A stretch of DNA of 64,000 bases from an uncultured Pseudomonadota bacterium (lineage in GTDB: Bacteria; Pseudomonadota; Gammaproteobacteria; Methylococcales; Methylomonadaceae), in contig CAIQDI010000014.1 of NCBI GenBank assembly GCA_903870545.1, positions 1 to 64,000 of the forward strand, read 5' to 3'. Shown one piece after another: positions 46,164-55,680 of the stretch. The notes beneath the pieces were generated by a model, which saw nothing but the letters and a program-made list of their open reading frames with translations, did no database searches and was not told the origin of the DNA. Both the position numbers and the translations under genes were made by a program. Numbering within the stretch: position 1 is the first letter of the stretch; every line of letters starts with the position of its first letter.

Positions 46164-46207
46164 ATAGCAATTGCATCAATGTTAACAAGTCCAACGGATA
46201 ATAAGGC

Positions 46208-48412
46208 ATGAAAAATAACACGGTGAGTTTTAAAACAAAAATCACGTTAGGATTTTTTTCTATCATTGGTCTAATGGGCGTATTGATTATTTCTACGCTG
46301 ATTAACTATGCACGCACCGAACAAGATTTGCAAAAAATTAAAGATGTTTTTTTACCAAACGCTTTGCTGTCTGGGCAAATGGCGCGTGACACTGTGCAGG
46401 TTCAACAATTTTTAAATAATGTGTCCGCGACACGCAATAAAGCCGGTTATGTTGACGCAGAACGGTCACGAAACGATTTTAAAAATGGGCTTGAACAATA
46501 TCGGCAACACACCATCGACGATGCCAACAAATTAAAAGCGATTGATACGTTAGAATTAGGCTTTGATGCGTTTTATATCGATGGAAAACGCATGACAGAA
46601 GCCTATTTGAATGAAGGTGAAGAAGTTGGCAATCAAATCATGGGCGATTTCGATCACGCCGCGAGTAAATTATCGTCTCAAATGATTCGGCTTAGAAACA
46701 GTGAATCGAATGGTGCAAAAACCAGTATTCAAAACATTTTTGACGACACGCAAAAAATGCGGCGTACCTTGTGGATGATGGCTTCGGTGATTATTGGTTT
46801 AGCGGTTTCGATTGCGTTGTTACTCAGTTATTATTTGAGCAAACAATTGGGTATTGATCCGTATCACGCCAAAGGCATTGCCAAAGAAATCGCCGACGGG
46901 CATTTGTCGCGTGAAATTACGCTCAACAAAGGTGATGATGACAGTTTGTTGCATTCGATAAAAAATATGCAGGAACATTTATTGATTCGTCGCACGGAGG
47001 AACGACAAGCCGCTAGCGAAATTTTACGCATTAAATTGGGCTTGGACAACGCCAGCAAAGGCATCATGATGGCGGATAACAATCGGAATCTTGTCTATTT
47101 GAATAATGCGGCGAAAAAGATATTGCAACAGTACGAATCTGAAATCGAAGATTCATCTGCCCATTTTGATATTGAAAATTTGATTGGTTTAAATATCGAC
47201 CGGTTTCACCAAAATTCGGCGCATCAAATGGAAGTGCTGAATTCATTGACCGAAAGTATGTTTTCGTACGCTAAATTAGGCAATCGAACCATGACAGTCG
47301 TGGCAAGTCCGATATTAAATGAAAGTGGGGAACGCTTGGGAACGGTTGCAGAATGGTATGATTGCACCGCTGAAACCGTCGTTGAGAAAGAAGTGGCTAG
47401 CATTGTAAAAGCCGCCAGTCGCGGCGATTTTTCACAACGGTTTAATCTGGAAGGAAAAGAAGACTTTTTACTCGATTTAACGCAAGGTTTGAATCAGCTA
47501 TTAAACACCTGCGAAATGGGCTTGAAAGATATTTCTCAAGTGTTATTTTCGATTTCACAGGGCGATTTAACACAAAAAATCGAAACGGAATATGAAGGCA
47601 CGTTTGGCAAACTTAAAATCGATACCAATATGACGGTCGAAAAACTCAAGGTGATGATTGAGCAAATCCGAAGCGCGACCGACAGCATTTATAGCGGTTC
47701 AAAAGAAATTGCAGCGGGTAATAATGATTTATCGCATCGAACTGAAATGCAATCTGCACGCTTGCAAGAAACCGCCGCAAGTATGGAACAACTCACGCAA
47801 TCGGTGAAAAATAACGTCCAGAACGCCCATCAAGCGAACGGATTGGTGACAGATTCCGTGAACATTGCACTGGAAGGCGGCAAAGTGGTCAAGAATGTAA
47901 TCGAAATGATGGCGGGCATCAATCAATCGTCACGTCGAATTGAAGATATTGTTGCGGTAATTGACGATATTGCGTTTCAAACTAACATTTTAGCGTTGAA
48001 TGCTGCTGTGGAAGCTGCCCGAGCGGGTGAACAAGGCAACGGTTTTGCGGTGGTGGCAGTCGAAGTTCGCAATTTAGCCCAGCGTTCTGCGTTGGCAGCA
48101 GCGGAAATTAAAAAACTCATTGCCGATTCGGTTAAGCAGGTGAATGGCGGTGGTCAATTAGTCGAAGAAGCAGGGCAAACCATGAATAAAATCATCGATG
48201 CCATTCAAGGTGTGACGCAAATTATGGGCGAAATTAGTGGTGCGTCCGCTGAACAAAACGCCGATATTATTCAAGTCAATCAAGCGATTAACCAAATAGA
48301 TAATACTACACAACAAAATGCCGCATTAGTTGAACAATCAGCGGCGGCGGCTGAATCACTCGAAGAACAATCGCAAAATTTAGCGGTTGTCATACGCAAT
48401 TTCAAAATATAG
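46208..48412 (+). CDS. Methyl-accepting chemotaxis protein with PAS and HAMP modules
   Basis: A 734-residue chemoreceptor. A first membrane helix (about 14-33), a four-helix-bundle-like periplasmic sensor, and a second helix (about 188-207) lead to a HAMP. A PAS-like domain follows at about 270-395 ([18 protein letters not shown] and [11 protein letters not shown]). Two more HAMP-like stretches ([11 protein letters not shown] and [12 protein letters not shown]) precede the signalling domain with the conserved tip [20 protein letters not shown]. No C-terminal CheR-binding pentapeptide is seen. There are no che genes nearby, so it is an orphan receptor. The ligand is unknown. Confidence 0.93.
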   Translation: MKNNTVSFKTKITLGFFSIIGLMGVLIISTLINYARTEQDLQKIKDVFLPNALLSGQMARDTVQVQQFLNNVSATRNKAGYVDAERSRNDFKNGLEQYRQHTIDDANKLKAIDTLELGFDAFYIDGKRMTEAYLNEGEEVGNQIMGDFDHAASKLSSQMIRLRNSESNGAKTSIQNIFDDTQKMRRTLWMMASVIIGLAVSIALLLSYYLSKQLGIDPYHAKGIAKEIADGHLSREITLNKGDDDSLLHSIKNMQEHLLIRRTEERQAASEILRIKLGLDNASKGIMMADNNRNLVYLNNAAKKILQQYESEIEDSSAHFDIENLIGLNIDRFHQNSAHQMEVLNSLTESMFSYAKLGNRTMTVVASPILNESGERLGTVAEWYDCTAETVVEKEVASIVKAASRGDFSQRFNLEGKEDFLLDLTQGLNQLLNTCEMGLKDISQVLFSISQGDLTQKIETEYEGTFGKLKIDTNMTVEKLKVMIEQIRSATDSIYSGSKEIAAGNNDLSHRTEMQSARLQETAASMEQLTQSVKNNVQNAHQANGLVTDSVNIALEGGKVVKNVIEMMAGINQSSRRIEDIVAVIDDIAFQTNILALNAAVEAARAGEQGNGFAVVAVEVRNLAQRSALAAAEIKKLIADSVKQVNGGGQLVEEAGQTMNKIIDAIQGVTQIMGEISGASAEQNADIIQVNQAINQIDNTTQQNAALVEQSAAAAESLEEQSQNLAVVIRNFKI

Positions 48413-48457
48413 AAAAACGTTTTGAAATTTTCATTTTTTAACTTTTAATTTTTAACT

Positions 48458-49159
48458 ATGCCTAATTTTATTATTCTCGTTGTTGAAGACGAAGACGCAA
48501 TCCGCGAAATGTTGATCGTTGTGTTAGAACAAGCTGGCTTCAATGTCCACGCGGTTTCCACAGCAGAAGAAGGACAACATTTTTTAAATGATACCTTACC
48601 CGATTTAATTTTATTAGATTGGATGTTACCGAATATCAGCGGCATAGAATGGGCGCGTCGCTTACGCAAAGAGCCAATTTATCAAGAATTGCCGATTATT
48701 TTATTGACTGCTCGCGGCGAAGAAGAAGATAAAATGCGCGGTTTCGGCTGTGGCATTGATGATTACATGACGAAGCCTTTTTCGCCGCGCGAATTAGTGG
48801 CGCGATTGCGTGCCGTGTTACGTCGTAGCAGCAAACATCAATGGTTGCCGCAAATTACGGCGGGCGATTTAACGATTGATACGGAACAACATCGACTAAC
48901 AATTGGTGATCAAGTGGTTGAAGTCAGTCCGACTGAATTTCGCTTGATGCAATTTTTTATGACGCATCCTGACAAAGTGTTCAATCGCACACAATTACTC
49001 GATCAAGTTTGGGGGCGCAGCGTATATATTGAAGAGCGGACGGTTGATGTTCACATTCGCCGGTTACGCAAAATTTTAGAAATTTATAACCGTGAAGATG
49101 TCGTGCAAACCGTACGAGGTTTTGGCTATCGGTTTTCAACTAAAAAAATAAACGAGTAA
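48458..49159 (+). CDS. phoB: Phosphate regulon response regulator PhoB
   Basis: An OmpR/PhoB-family regulator (233 residues). The receiver has the acidic pair VVEDEDAIREM, Asp54 in LILLDWMLPN, and the PhoB-like LLTARGEEEDKMRG and DDYMTKPFSPRELVAR. The winged helix ends VWGRSVYIEERTVDVHIRRLRK and VQTVRGFGYRFS. These stretches are very close to E. coli PhoB. phoR follows after 4 nt, so the pair is an operon. pst and phoU genes are not in view. Confidence 0.93.
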   Translation: MPNFIILVVEDEDAIREMLIVVLEQAGFNVHAVSTAEEGQHFLNDTLPDLILLDWMLPNISGIEWARRLRKEPIYQELPIILLTARGEEEDKMRGFGCGIDDYMTKPFSPRELVARLRAVLRRSSKHQWLPQITAGDLTIDTEQHRLTIGDQVVEVSPTEFRLMQFFMTHPDKVFNRTQLLDQVWGRSVYIEERTVDVHIRRLRKILEIYNREDVVQTVRGFGYRFSTKKINE

Positions 49160-49163
49160 CATC

Positions 49164-50444
49164 ATGGGCATTTGGAAACGTGAATTCATTATTTTTCTAC
49201 TGCTTTTTTTAGTCGTTTGCATCATTGGTTCGTTGACGAAATTATTTGAACCGCTTTTATTAGCCTTGACCTTATTTTCATTATTGCATCATTTGTATCA
49301 AATCAATCGTTTTGAAAAATGGTTGCGTACTGGCGGGGAATCGAGTTATCCCAAGACCACTGGCGTGTGGGAAGAAATTTATTATCATGTTTACCGTATC
49401 AAAAAAAATAATAAACGCCGTAAAAAGAAACTCAGCAAAATGGTTAATCAATTTCGTCAATCAACCGAAGCCTTACCCGATGCTGCTGTGGTTTTAAACG
49501 CGAGTGACGAAATTGAGTGGTCAAATAAGGCGGCTAGCGATGTGTTGGGATTAAAACGTTCTGACAAAGGGCAGCGCATTCCGAATTTAATTCGTTTTCC
49601 CGAATTCATTCAGTATTTAAAATCCAAGCAATACAATGACCCTGTCATTTTGCCGTCACCGTTAAATCATGAAATCATGTTAGCCGTGCGGATTACCAAT
49701 TACGGTGCGGGTTTGCGGCTACTTTTAGCGCAAGATGTGACACAATTAAAACAAATGGAACGAATGCGAAAGGATTTTGTGGCGAATGTGTCACACGAAT
49801 TACGCACGCCGTTGACGGTGATAAAAGGCTATTTAGAAACACTGGAAGATTTGGATGATGGAGCATCGCCTCTGTTAACGACCTCGTTAAAAAATATGCA
49901 GGGACAAGCCAAACGCATGCAGCATTTGATTGATGACTTGCTATTACTCGCGCATTTAGAAACAAAAAGTAAAAAACACGACATCATCAACATTCCCGCA
50001 TTACTCACGGAAATTTGCCATGAACATGAAGCGGCACTCGACATTGGACGAATTGAATTAACGTTAGATTCGGACGCAATGTTGGTGGGTGAAGAACATG
50101 AAATACGCAGCGCGTTTACGAATTTGCTGGGAAATGCGTTGAAGTATTCGCCCGACGATACGCCAGTGAAAATTCGCTGGCATCAAACTGAAAAGGCGTT
50201 GTTACTCGATGTGATTGATCAAGGTGAAGGTATTGCGACAGGCGATGTTGCGCGGATTACGGAACGTTTTTATCGTGTGGAAGCAAAACGCGCCAAAAAA
50301 ATAAATGGAACAGGCTTAGGATTAGCGATTGTGAAACACGTTTTAATGCGGCATGATGCACAACTCATTATTCGCAGTGAATGGGGCAAAGGAAGTTGTT
50401 TTCAGTGTGCTTTTCCACTGAATCGTTTGGCCACAAAAGACTAA
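49164..50444 (+). CDS. phoR: Phosphate regulon sensor kinase PhoR
   Basis: A 426-residue kinase. Two N-terminal membrane segments form a short hairpin with almost no periplasmic loop, as in PhoR. A PAS domain (ALPDAAVVLNASDEIEWSN) and the kinase core follow: His211 in NVSHELRTPLTVIKGYLET, N-box TNLLGNALKYS, DQGEGI and GTGLGLAIVKH. Adjacency to phoB and the layout support PhoR over other kinases. Confidence 0.92.
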   Translation: MGIWKREFIIFLLLFLVVCIIGSLTKLFEPLLLALTLFSLLHHLYQINRFEKWLRTGGESSYPKTTGVWEEIYYHVYRIKKNNKRRKKKLSKMVNQFRQSTEALPDAAVVLNASDEIEWSNKAASDVLGLKRSDKGQRIPNLIRFPEFIQYLKSKQYNDPVILPSPLNHEIMLAVRITNYGAGLRLLLAQDVTQLKQMERMRKDFVANVSHELRTPLTVIKGYLETLEDLDDGASPLLTTSLKNMQGQAKRMQHLIDDLLLLAHLETKSKKHDIINIPALLTEICHEHEAALDIGRIELTLDSDAMLVGEEHEIRSAFTNLLGNALKYSPDDTPVKIRWHQTEKALLLDVIDQGEGIATGDVARITERFYRVEAKRAKKINGTGLGLAIVKHVLMRHDAQLIIRSEWGKGSCFQCAFPLNRLATKD

Positions 50445-50498
50445 TTTTTTTCACGCGAAAATGTTTAATTATCGTTATTTTTGAGAAAGGATGGCACC

Positions 50499-51089
50499 AT
50501 GAAAGAAAAAATAAAAAAGCTCTTAAACCATTTTTTAATCGGTATTTTTGCGGTTATTCCGATTGCACTGGTGATTCAAATTCTATTTTTCGTGAAAGAT
50601 TTACTCGCCGATATGGTTCGTTTTGTTTATAGCTACGCTGATAATACGATTTACACGATTTTATTTTTGACCTTGAGTTTTGTGGTTTTAGTGTCGATTG
50701 GACACAAATTAGCGGCTGAAGGTCGAGTTTGGTTTATTACGTTGATTGATACTGCGATTGAAAAAATTCCTTTTTTGAACACGATTTACCGCGTTCTGAA
50801 AAAAGTAATTAGTATGTTTTCAAGTAGCGACAAACAATTTGCGAAAGAGGTGGTTTATGTTGAATATCCTAAAGAAGGCATTTGGGTTCCCGCATACGTC
50901 ACCAACCGTTTTGAGAATAAATATGTGTTGTTTATTCCTACCTCGCCCAATCCAACGTCAGGTTTTACGGTAGTTGTAGATAAAAACAAAGTGGTGAAAT
51001 CGCAAATGAACATCGAAGAAGCAAGCAGCTTTATTGTCAGTATCGGTGTGGATTATGACAAAGTTTCTGAACTAAAAAATTTACCTTAA
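50499..51089 (+). CDS. DUF502 family membrane protein
   Basis: A 196-residue protein with two N-terminal membrane helices (about 10-32 and 47-70) and a soluble C-terminal domain containing PFLNTIYRVLKKVISMFS, GIWVPAYVTNR and FIPTSPNPTSGF, the DUF502 pattern. Function is not established. AAAGG lies 8 nt before ATG at 50499, favouring it over the longer frame from 50481. It follows phoR by 54 nt and may be co-transcribed. Confidence 0.85.
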   Translation: MKEKIKKLLNHFLIGIFAVIPIALVIQILFFVKDLLADMVRFVYSYADNTIYTILFLTLSFVVLVSIGHKLAAEGRVWFITLIDTAIEKIPFLNTIYRVLKKVISMFSSSDKQFAKEVVYVEYPKEGIWVPAYVTNRFENKYVLFIPTSPNPTSGFTVVVDKNKVVKSQMNIEEASSFIVSIGVDYDKVSELKNLP

Positions 51090-51092
51090 ACA

Positions 51093-51130
51093 AAAAACGG
51101 GGGGACTGAAAATTTCAATTCACCCGTTTC
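51093..51130 (-). terminator. Intrinsic terminator of the small peptide unit
   Basis: On the minus strand AAACGGG (51130-51124) pairs with CCCGTTT (51102-51096) and the U-tract continues to 51093, giving six or more Ts. The loop contains a second small palindrome. On the plus strand the U-tract is much weaker, so the element is oriented for the minus-strand gene, though it may also help end the phoBR unit. Confidence 0.7.
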
Positions 51131-51154
51131 TGTGCCAATCTATCGTCTTTTATT

Positions 51155-51352
51155 TCAAGCGTAAGTATCGATAGACCCGCCACACGATGTTCCAACGCTC
51201 GGTGCGCTCGAGCTTGCATCGCTTTGAACACAAGAAATGTTAGCTGCACACGCTTCAAGATTCGCGGTACCGATACTAAAATTGATTTGCTGCGGATTAT
51301 TCAACGACAAAATCATTTGTGAAATGGTGGGGCTTGCAGCTGCATTTATCAT
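51155..51352 (-). CDS. Small 65-residue Ser/Thr/Cys-containing peptide, uncharacterised
   Basis: I do not recognise a family. From ATG at 51352 (AAGG 8 nt upstream at 51361-51364) the product is 65 residues. The N-terminal half is MINAAASPTISQMILSLNN; the C-terminal half is rich in S, A, G and T with three cysteines (35, 41, 57) and ends TSCGGSIDTYA. It has no Sec signal peptide or membrane helix. It forms a self-contained unit: TTGACC-N17-TATATC promoter at 51403-51431, ribosome binding site, frame and U-rich terminator. It lies just downstream of an outer-membrane channel and HlyD-type adaptor. A secreted or modified peptide is possible but speculative; no modification enzyme is adjacent. 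In-frame starts at 51358 and 51388 are also possible. Confidence 0.5.
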   Translation of the reverse strand: MINAAASPTISQMILSLNNPQQINFSIGTANLEACAANISCVQSDASSSAPSVGTSCGGSIDTYA

Positions 51353-51402
51353 TTTCATCACCTTCAATGTAGTATTTTTAGGATTCAAATTCTGGCTTAT
51401 CG

Positions 51403-51431
51403 GATATAAACCCAGTTACGTTAACGGTCAA
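51403..51431 (-). promoter_or_regulatory. Candidate promoter of the small peptide gene
   Basis: On the minus strand TTGACC (51426-51431), 17 nt, TATATC (51403-51408). Start near 51396, about 44 nt before the ATG at 51352. It lies in the gap after the channel gene stop, so the peptide gene need not depend on that operon. Confidence 0.5.
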
Positions 51432-51449
51432 ATTATCCGACTTTTAAAT

Positions 51450-52892
51450 TTATAATTTTGGTGGCTTCAATATCGATTCCAGCACCGTTTGCTTTTCAGG
51501 TTCCGCGACACGCGCTTCATTTTGCCATCCACCGCCCAACGCTTTCTGCAACGCCACAAATTGTTGTGCAACGGTTGCTAAACTTTCGACTTGCGCGGTT
51601 TGCGTTTGATACAACGCTTGTTGCACCTGCAAAACGTCAATAAATCCCGTTAATCCTTTTTCATAACGTGTGTTTGCCAACGCCAATGCCGTTTGATTTG
51701 CCGTCACCGCTTGCGATAAAGCGTCATAACGTTGCGATTCATTGTGTTGCGCGACCAGCGCATTTTCGACTTCTTGAAACGCCGTCAACACAACCGATTG
51801 ATACGTTAAAAACGCTTGTTCATATTGCGCGTCTTTCACTTTGATATTGGCTTGCAACTTTCCCCAATTAAACAACGGCATCGTAATCGTAGACGCGCTC
51901 GACCACGATTTTCCCATCGGCGTAAAGTCGGTCATTTTCAAATTTTGCAGCCCAATAAACGCCGCTAAATTCACTTTCGGATACAGTTCCGCCGTAGCAA
52001 TACCGACGTAAGCATTGGCAATTGCCATTTGCCGTTCAGCGTGGCGAATATCAGGGCGACGTTGCAATAATTCAGACGGTAAATTAGTCATCGATACTTT
52101 CGCGTTGGGAATCGGTTTTGAAATAGTAAAACGCGGCATCAACGCATTCGGTTCGCGTCCCAACAATACGCTCAACGCATGAATTGCCTGTTTGATTTCC
52201 GTTTCATAACGCGGAGAATTCGCCGCCGTGTTGTCGAATTGCGCTTGTGCTTGCGCGACTTCTAACGCATTTGCCAGCCCACTTTGTTGGCGAATTTGCG
52301 TCAATTTCACCGTTTCTAATTGTGCGGCAAGTAACGCTTGATGCGTGATTAACAACTGCTGATTTGCCCGCAACGTAATGTATTCACGCGCCACGTCGCC
52401 TTGTAAAGTCAGCAATACATCGCGACTATTTTCTATTTCAGCATCAATTGCCGCGTCCGACGCTTCAACCGCACGTTGAATACCGCCGAACAAATCCAAT
52501 TCCCACGTTGCATCAAAACCCAATTGAAAAATGTTAATCGCTTGACTGCCAACGGGACTGCCGCCGCCTGTCGATGAATTATTAAACCGCCGACTCGCTG
52601 TATTTTTGCCGCTCAAACTCGGTAAACCGGTCGCAATCGTTTGACTGCGTAAAATTCGTGCTTCTTTTACTCGCGCCAAGGCTTGTTTTAAATTCAAATT
52701 CGCAGCAATCGCTTCGTCAATCAAACCGTTCAATGTCGCGTCATTAAAAGATTGCCACCATTTATCCGACGTTTTTTGTGCGGCGATATTTTCGCTCCAT
52801 TTTGCCGGCACCGCTATTTCAGGCGGTTGATAATCTCGCCCCACCACGCAAGCGGCTAATGCTAACGGCAACGTCAAAATGAAACGTTTCAT
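51450..52892 (-). CDS. Outer-membrane efflux channel lipoprotein, NodT/TolC family
   Basis: A 480-residue RND/ABC-type outer-membrane factor with lipobox LALAAC (Cys15) and the family start GRDYQPPEIAVPAKW. Two repeats of the TolC fold are visible, with LPSELLQRRPDIRHAERQM and FQEVENALVAQHNE. It forms the exit duct of a tripartite exporter. Its ATG overlaps the adaptor stop by 4 nt. No inner-membrane pump lies in this operon; the DevA/DevC pair at 40729-42578 is the nearest candidate. Confidence 0.92.
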   Translation of the reverse strand: MKRFILTLPLALAACVVGRDYQPPEIAVPAKWSENIAAQKTSDKWWQSFNDATLNGLIDEAIAANLNLKQALARVKEARILRSQTIATGLPSLSGKNTASRRFNNSSTGGGSPVGSQAINIFQLGFDATWELDLFGGIQRAVEASDAAIDAEIENSRDVLLTLQGDVAREYITLRANQQLLITHQALLAAQLETVKLTQIRQQSGLANALEVAQAQAQFDNTAANSPRYETEIKQAIHALSVLLGREPNALMPRFTISKPIPNAKVSMTNLPSELLQRRPDIRHAERQMAIANAYVGIATAELYPKVNLAAFIGLQNLKMTDFTPMGKSWSSASTITMPLFNWGKLQANIKVKDAQYEQAFLTYQSVVLTAFQEVENALVAQHNESQRYDALSQAVTANQTALALANTRYEKGLTGFIDVLQVQQALYQTQTAQVESLATVAQQFVALQKALGGGWQNEARVAEPEKQTVLESILKPPKL

Positions 52893-53830
52893 GACCCCGC
52901 ACTCGCGTCGCTGGCTTCAATAAATATATCCATTTGCTGCCCAACGTAAGCGGGTAATTGTTGCGGATTAAATTGATACAATGCCTGCAAAACCCGTGTA
53001 TCAACTCGTTCCGTGCTGTCGCCGGTCAACGATTTTTTCGGCACCACCAGCGGCTCAACATACGCGAGTTGTAAATCGATTTTAAACCGCCGATTGCCGC
53101 GCAAATACGCCACCGCTTTGGCATTTTTATCGAATCGCCACGCATCATTTTCATCAATATCCACCCGAACATGAAAATGGCTTAAATCGCCAATAATCAA
53201 CAACGGCGAGGCTAACACGCCCGCGCTGGCAAATTCACCCGCTCGAATGTTGACTTGCAACACGTCGCCATCAATGGGCGCACGCACAATCAAGCGTTCC
53301 AACGTGGTTTCGGTGTTGATAATCGCCGCTTGCGCCTGTTGAACAAACGCTAACGCACTTTCTAATTTCGCTTTGGCAATCGCCAACGTGTTGCGACGTT
53401 TTAAAATTTCTTCGCCGCTAATCGCCCGCGAATCGGCAATCGAATTCGCCAAATCAAACAACGATTGTGCGTCCGATAAAGTGGCTTTGGCGACCAAAAC
53501 ATCGGCTTGCGCTTTGGCGAAATCCGCGCGACGCGACGTTAATTCAGCTCGATTTTCGCGGTCGTCCAAATAAAATAACGGCGTACCTGCGCTGACTTTA
53601 TCGCCAACTTTTACTGCGACTTTGCTGACTAATCGCGCCAATGGTGAACCGATGGCGATATTTTCATTTTTCGCTTCGATAATTCCCGCGCCGGCAATGA
53701 AATTCGTAAACGGCGCGGATGCGGGTTCAACTAACGCCGGCGCAATGGGAACGGGTTGATTGCTGCTCACAACCGTGTAAGAAGCAAATAAAAATCCGGC
53801 AGCGGCAAGTAATGGAAGTGTATATTTCAT
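52889..53830 (-). CDS. Periplasmic adaptor, HlyD/DevB-like membrane fusion protein
   Basis: A 313-residue adaptor with an N-terminal membrane anchor (YTLPLLAAAGFLFASYTVV), lipoyl halves around VSKVAVKVGDKVSAGTPLFYLDD and RAPIDGDVLQVNIRAGEF, and a coiled-coil hairpin between them (about 100-170). The beta-barrel segment HVRVDIDENDAWRF and VPKKSLTGDSTERVDTRVLQ is the style seen in adaptors of DevBCA-like ABC exporters. This is the reason to link it to the distant DevC-like permease. Confidence 0.87.
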   Translation of the reverse strand: MKYTLPLLAAAGFLFASYTVVSSNQPVPIAPALVEPASAPFTNFIAGAGIIEAKNENIAIGSPLARLVSKVAVKVGDKVSAGTPLFYLDDRENRAELTSRRADFAKAQADVLVAKATLSDAQSLFDLANSIADSRAISGEEILKRRNTLAIAKAKLESALAFVQQAQAAIINTETTLERLIVRAPIDGDVLQVNIRAGEFASAGVLASPLLIIGDLSHFHVRVDIDENDAWRFDKNAKAVAYLRGNRRFKIDLQLAYVEPLVVPKKSLTGDSTERVDTRVLQALYQFNPQQLPAYVGQQMDIFIEASDASAGS

Positions 53831-53928
53831 GGTGTTTTATTTATCAAAACAGTTAAAATCGGTGGTCTTACTTTATGACATTTCAGCAAATTTTGTTGAA
53901 ATTTTCCACAATCTAACCGCTGATAATC

Positions 53929-55149
53929 ATGGCTTCTTCAACAAGTGTTTTACGACACAAAAATTTTACGTTTTTCATCACTGCCCGATTTCTCGCGACG
54001 ATTGCAGTGCAAATACAAAGCGTGGCGGTCGGCTGGCAAATTTATCAGCAAACGGGAAATCCATTGGATTTAGGTTTGATTGGCTTGGCGCAGTTTTTAC
54101 CGTTTGCGTGTTTGATTCTGATTGCCGGTCATTTTGCCGACCAATGGAATCGCCGTTGGATTGTGTTGGTGTGTTTTTTTATCGAATTAGTGTGCGGTTT
54201 ATTATTACTTTTATTTGCGCGGCACGGACTCGATTCGATTCTGCCCATTTTCGCGGTTATGGCGTTATACGGGGCGGCACGAGCGTTTATGATGCCGGCG
54301 AGTCAGGCAATTTTGGTGAATTTAGTTCCCACCGAAAGTTTAGCGGGTGCGGTGGCGTTGAATTCGTCATTGTTTCACATTGCTGTTATCGCCGCGCCAC
54401 CGTTGGGCGGCATGTTATATTTATTCGGCACCGAAACGGTTTACAGCGTCGTCACGGTTTTATTATCGTTGGCGGTTTTGTTGATGTTGCCGATTCGCGT
54501 CAACGTTTCGCCGAACAAACGCACGCCGATTTCGTGGCACGGCGTATTGGAAGGTTTACGTTTTGTGCGTTCCCGTCCGATTATTTTGGGCGCGTTGTCG
54601 TTGGATTTATTGGCGGTCTTATTCGGTGGCGCGACGGCGTTATTACCGGCTTATGCGAACGATGTGTTGCACGTTGATTCGGTTGGTTTAGGTTTGTTAC
54701 GCGGCGCACCCGCATTAGGCGCAGCACTCACCGCGATTACGCTGAGTTTTTCCCCAATAACTCGCCGTGTGGGCGCGTGGATGTTTGCGGGCGTGTTACT
54801 TTTCGGAGGCGCGACGGTGTTATTTGGCGTGTCGGAAAATTTGTATTTGTCACTTTTCGCATTATTTTTAATCGGCACCGGCGACATGGTGAGCGTGTAT
54901 ATTCGGCATATTTTGGTGCAATTGGAAACGCCTGACGATATTCGTGGGCGCGTCAGTGCGGTGAATTCGGTATTTATTGGCGCGTCGAATGAATTGGGCG
55001 AATTTGAATCGGGCATCAGCGCGGCATTTTTGGGCGTGGTGCCAGCGGTGATTATCGGCGGCGGCATTACGATTGGCGTGACGTTATTGTGTATTGCGGC
55101 GTTTCCGGTTTTACGCAAAATGGATCGTTTCCCGCGTGTGACGACGTGA
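53929..55149 (+). CDS. MFS transporter, EntS-like (MFS_3) family
   Basis: A 406-residue major facilitator with about 12 membrane segments. It starts HKNFTFFITARFLATIAVQIQSVAVGWQIY, typical of the EntS/MFS_3 exporter group, and shows the loop 2-3 motif GHFADQWNRRWIV. A later segment, DIRGRVSAVNSVFIGASNELGEFESG, is also characteristic of this group. Substrates in the family include siderophores and drugs; nothing here fixes the substrate. It is divergent from the adaptor gene with about 98 nt between starts. Confidence 0.87.
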   Translation: MASSTSVLRHKNFTFFITARFLATIAVQIQSVAVGWQIYQQTGNPLDLGLIGLAQFLPFACLILIAGHFADQWNRRWIVLVCFFIELVCGLLLLLFARHGLDSILPIFAVMALYGAARAFMMPASQAILVNLVPTESLAGAVALNSSLFHIAVIAAPPLGGMLYLFGTETVYSVVTVLLSLAVLLMLPIRVNVSPNKRTPISWHGVLEGLRFVRSRPIILGALSLDLLAVLFGGATALLPAYANDVLHVDSVGLGLLRGAPALGAALTAITLSFSPITRRVGAWMFAGVLLFGGATVLFGVSENLYLSLFALFLIGTGDMVSVYIRHILVQLETPDDIRGRVSAVNSVFIGASNELGEFESGISAAFLGVVPAVIIGGGITIGVTLLCIAAFPVLRKMDRFPRVTT

Positions 55150-55230
55150 ACCGTTGACGAAAAAACTCCTTTAGAAATTCCACCGTTCGGTTATGCTAAA
55201 CGCATTACTTTTATTCATCGAGAAAATATT

Positions 55231-55638
55231 ATGATTACCGAAATTCAACTGTCACGCGAACTGACCACGCAATTATTACATTTGGCGCAAATTTCACCCG
55301 ATGCTGAAATTTGTGGTTTGGTGAGCAGTCAAAATAATATGCCGGTGCGTTGTTATCCGATTGAAAATATCGCTGAACAACCGCACGCGCGTTTTTTACT
55401 CGACCCAAAAGAACAGGTTGCCGCAATGAAACAAATGCGCGAACGCGGTGAAGAATTGTTTGCGATTTACCATTCACATCCTAGCGCACCGGCGATTCCT
55501 TCGGCGATTGATTTACAAGAAGCGACTTATCCCGAAGCGTTGATATTCATTATTTCGTTAAACACGAAAGGCATTTTGGAATTACGCGCTTTTCAAATCG
55601 CGAACCAAAACGCCACCGAAGTTCGCATCACGCTGTAA
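55231..55638 (+). CDS. JAMM/Mov34 (M67) metalloprotease-like protein
   Basis: A 135-residue stand-alone JAB domain. The zinc and catalytic residues are in place: Glu in DAEICGLVS, HSHPSAPAIPSAID with the HxH, Ser and Asp of the JAMM motif. Bacterial relatives cleave isopeptides or C-terminal extensions of ThiS/MoaD-like sulfur carriers, or act near ubiquitin-like systems. No sulfur carrier, E1-like or CysM gene is adjacent, so the substrate is unknown. Confidence 0.88.
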   Translation: MITEIQLSRELTTQLLHLAQISPDAEICGLVSSQNNMPVRCYPIENIAEQPHARFLLDPKEQVAAMKQMRERGEELFAIYHSHPSAPAIPSAIDLQEATYPEALIFIISLNTKGILELRAFQIANQNATEVRITL

Positions 55639-55680
55639 GCAAACCACATTTTTAACTCACTGGAAAACACGTTTTACATT

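Noticed and set aside
53829..54677. A 282-codon frame overlapping the start of the MFS gene
   Set aside because: The MFS frame has clear membrane segments and family motifs; the alternative has atypical composition.
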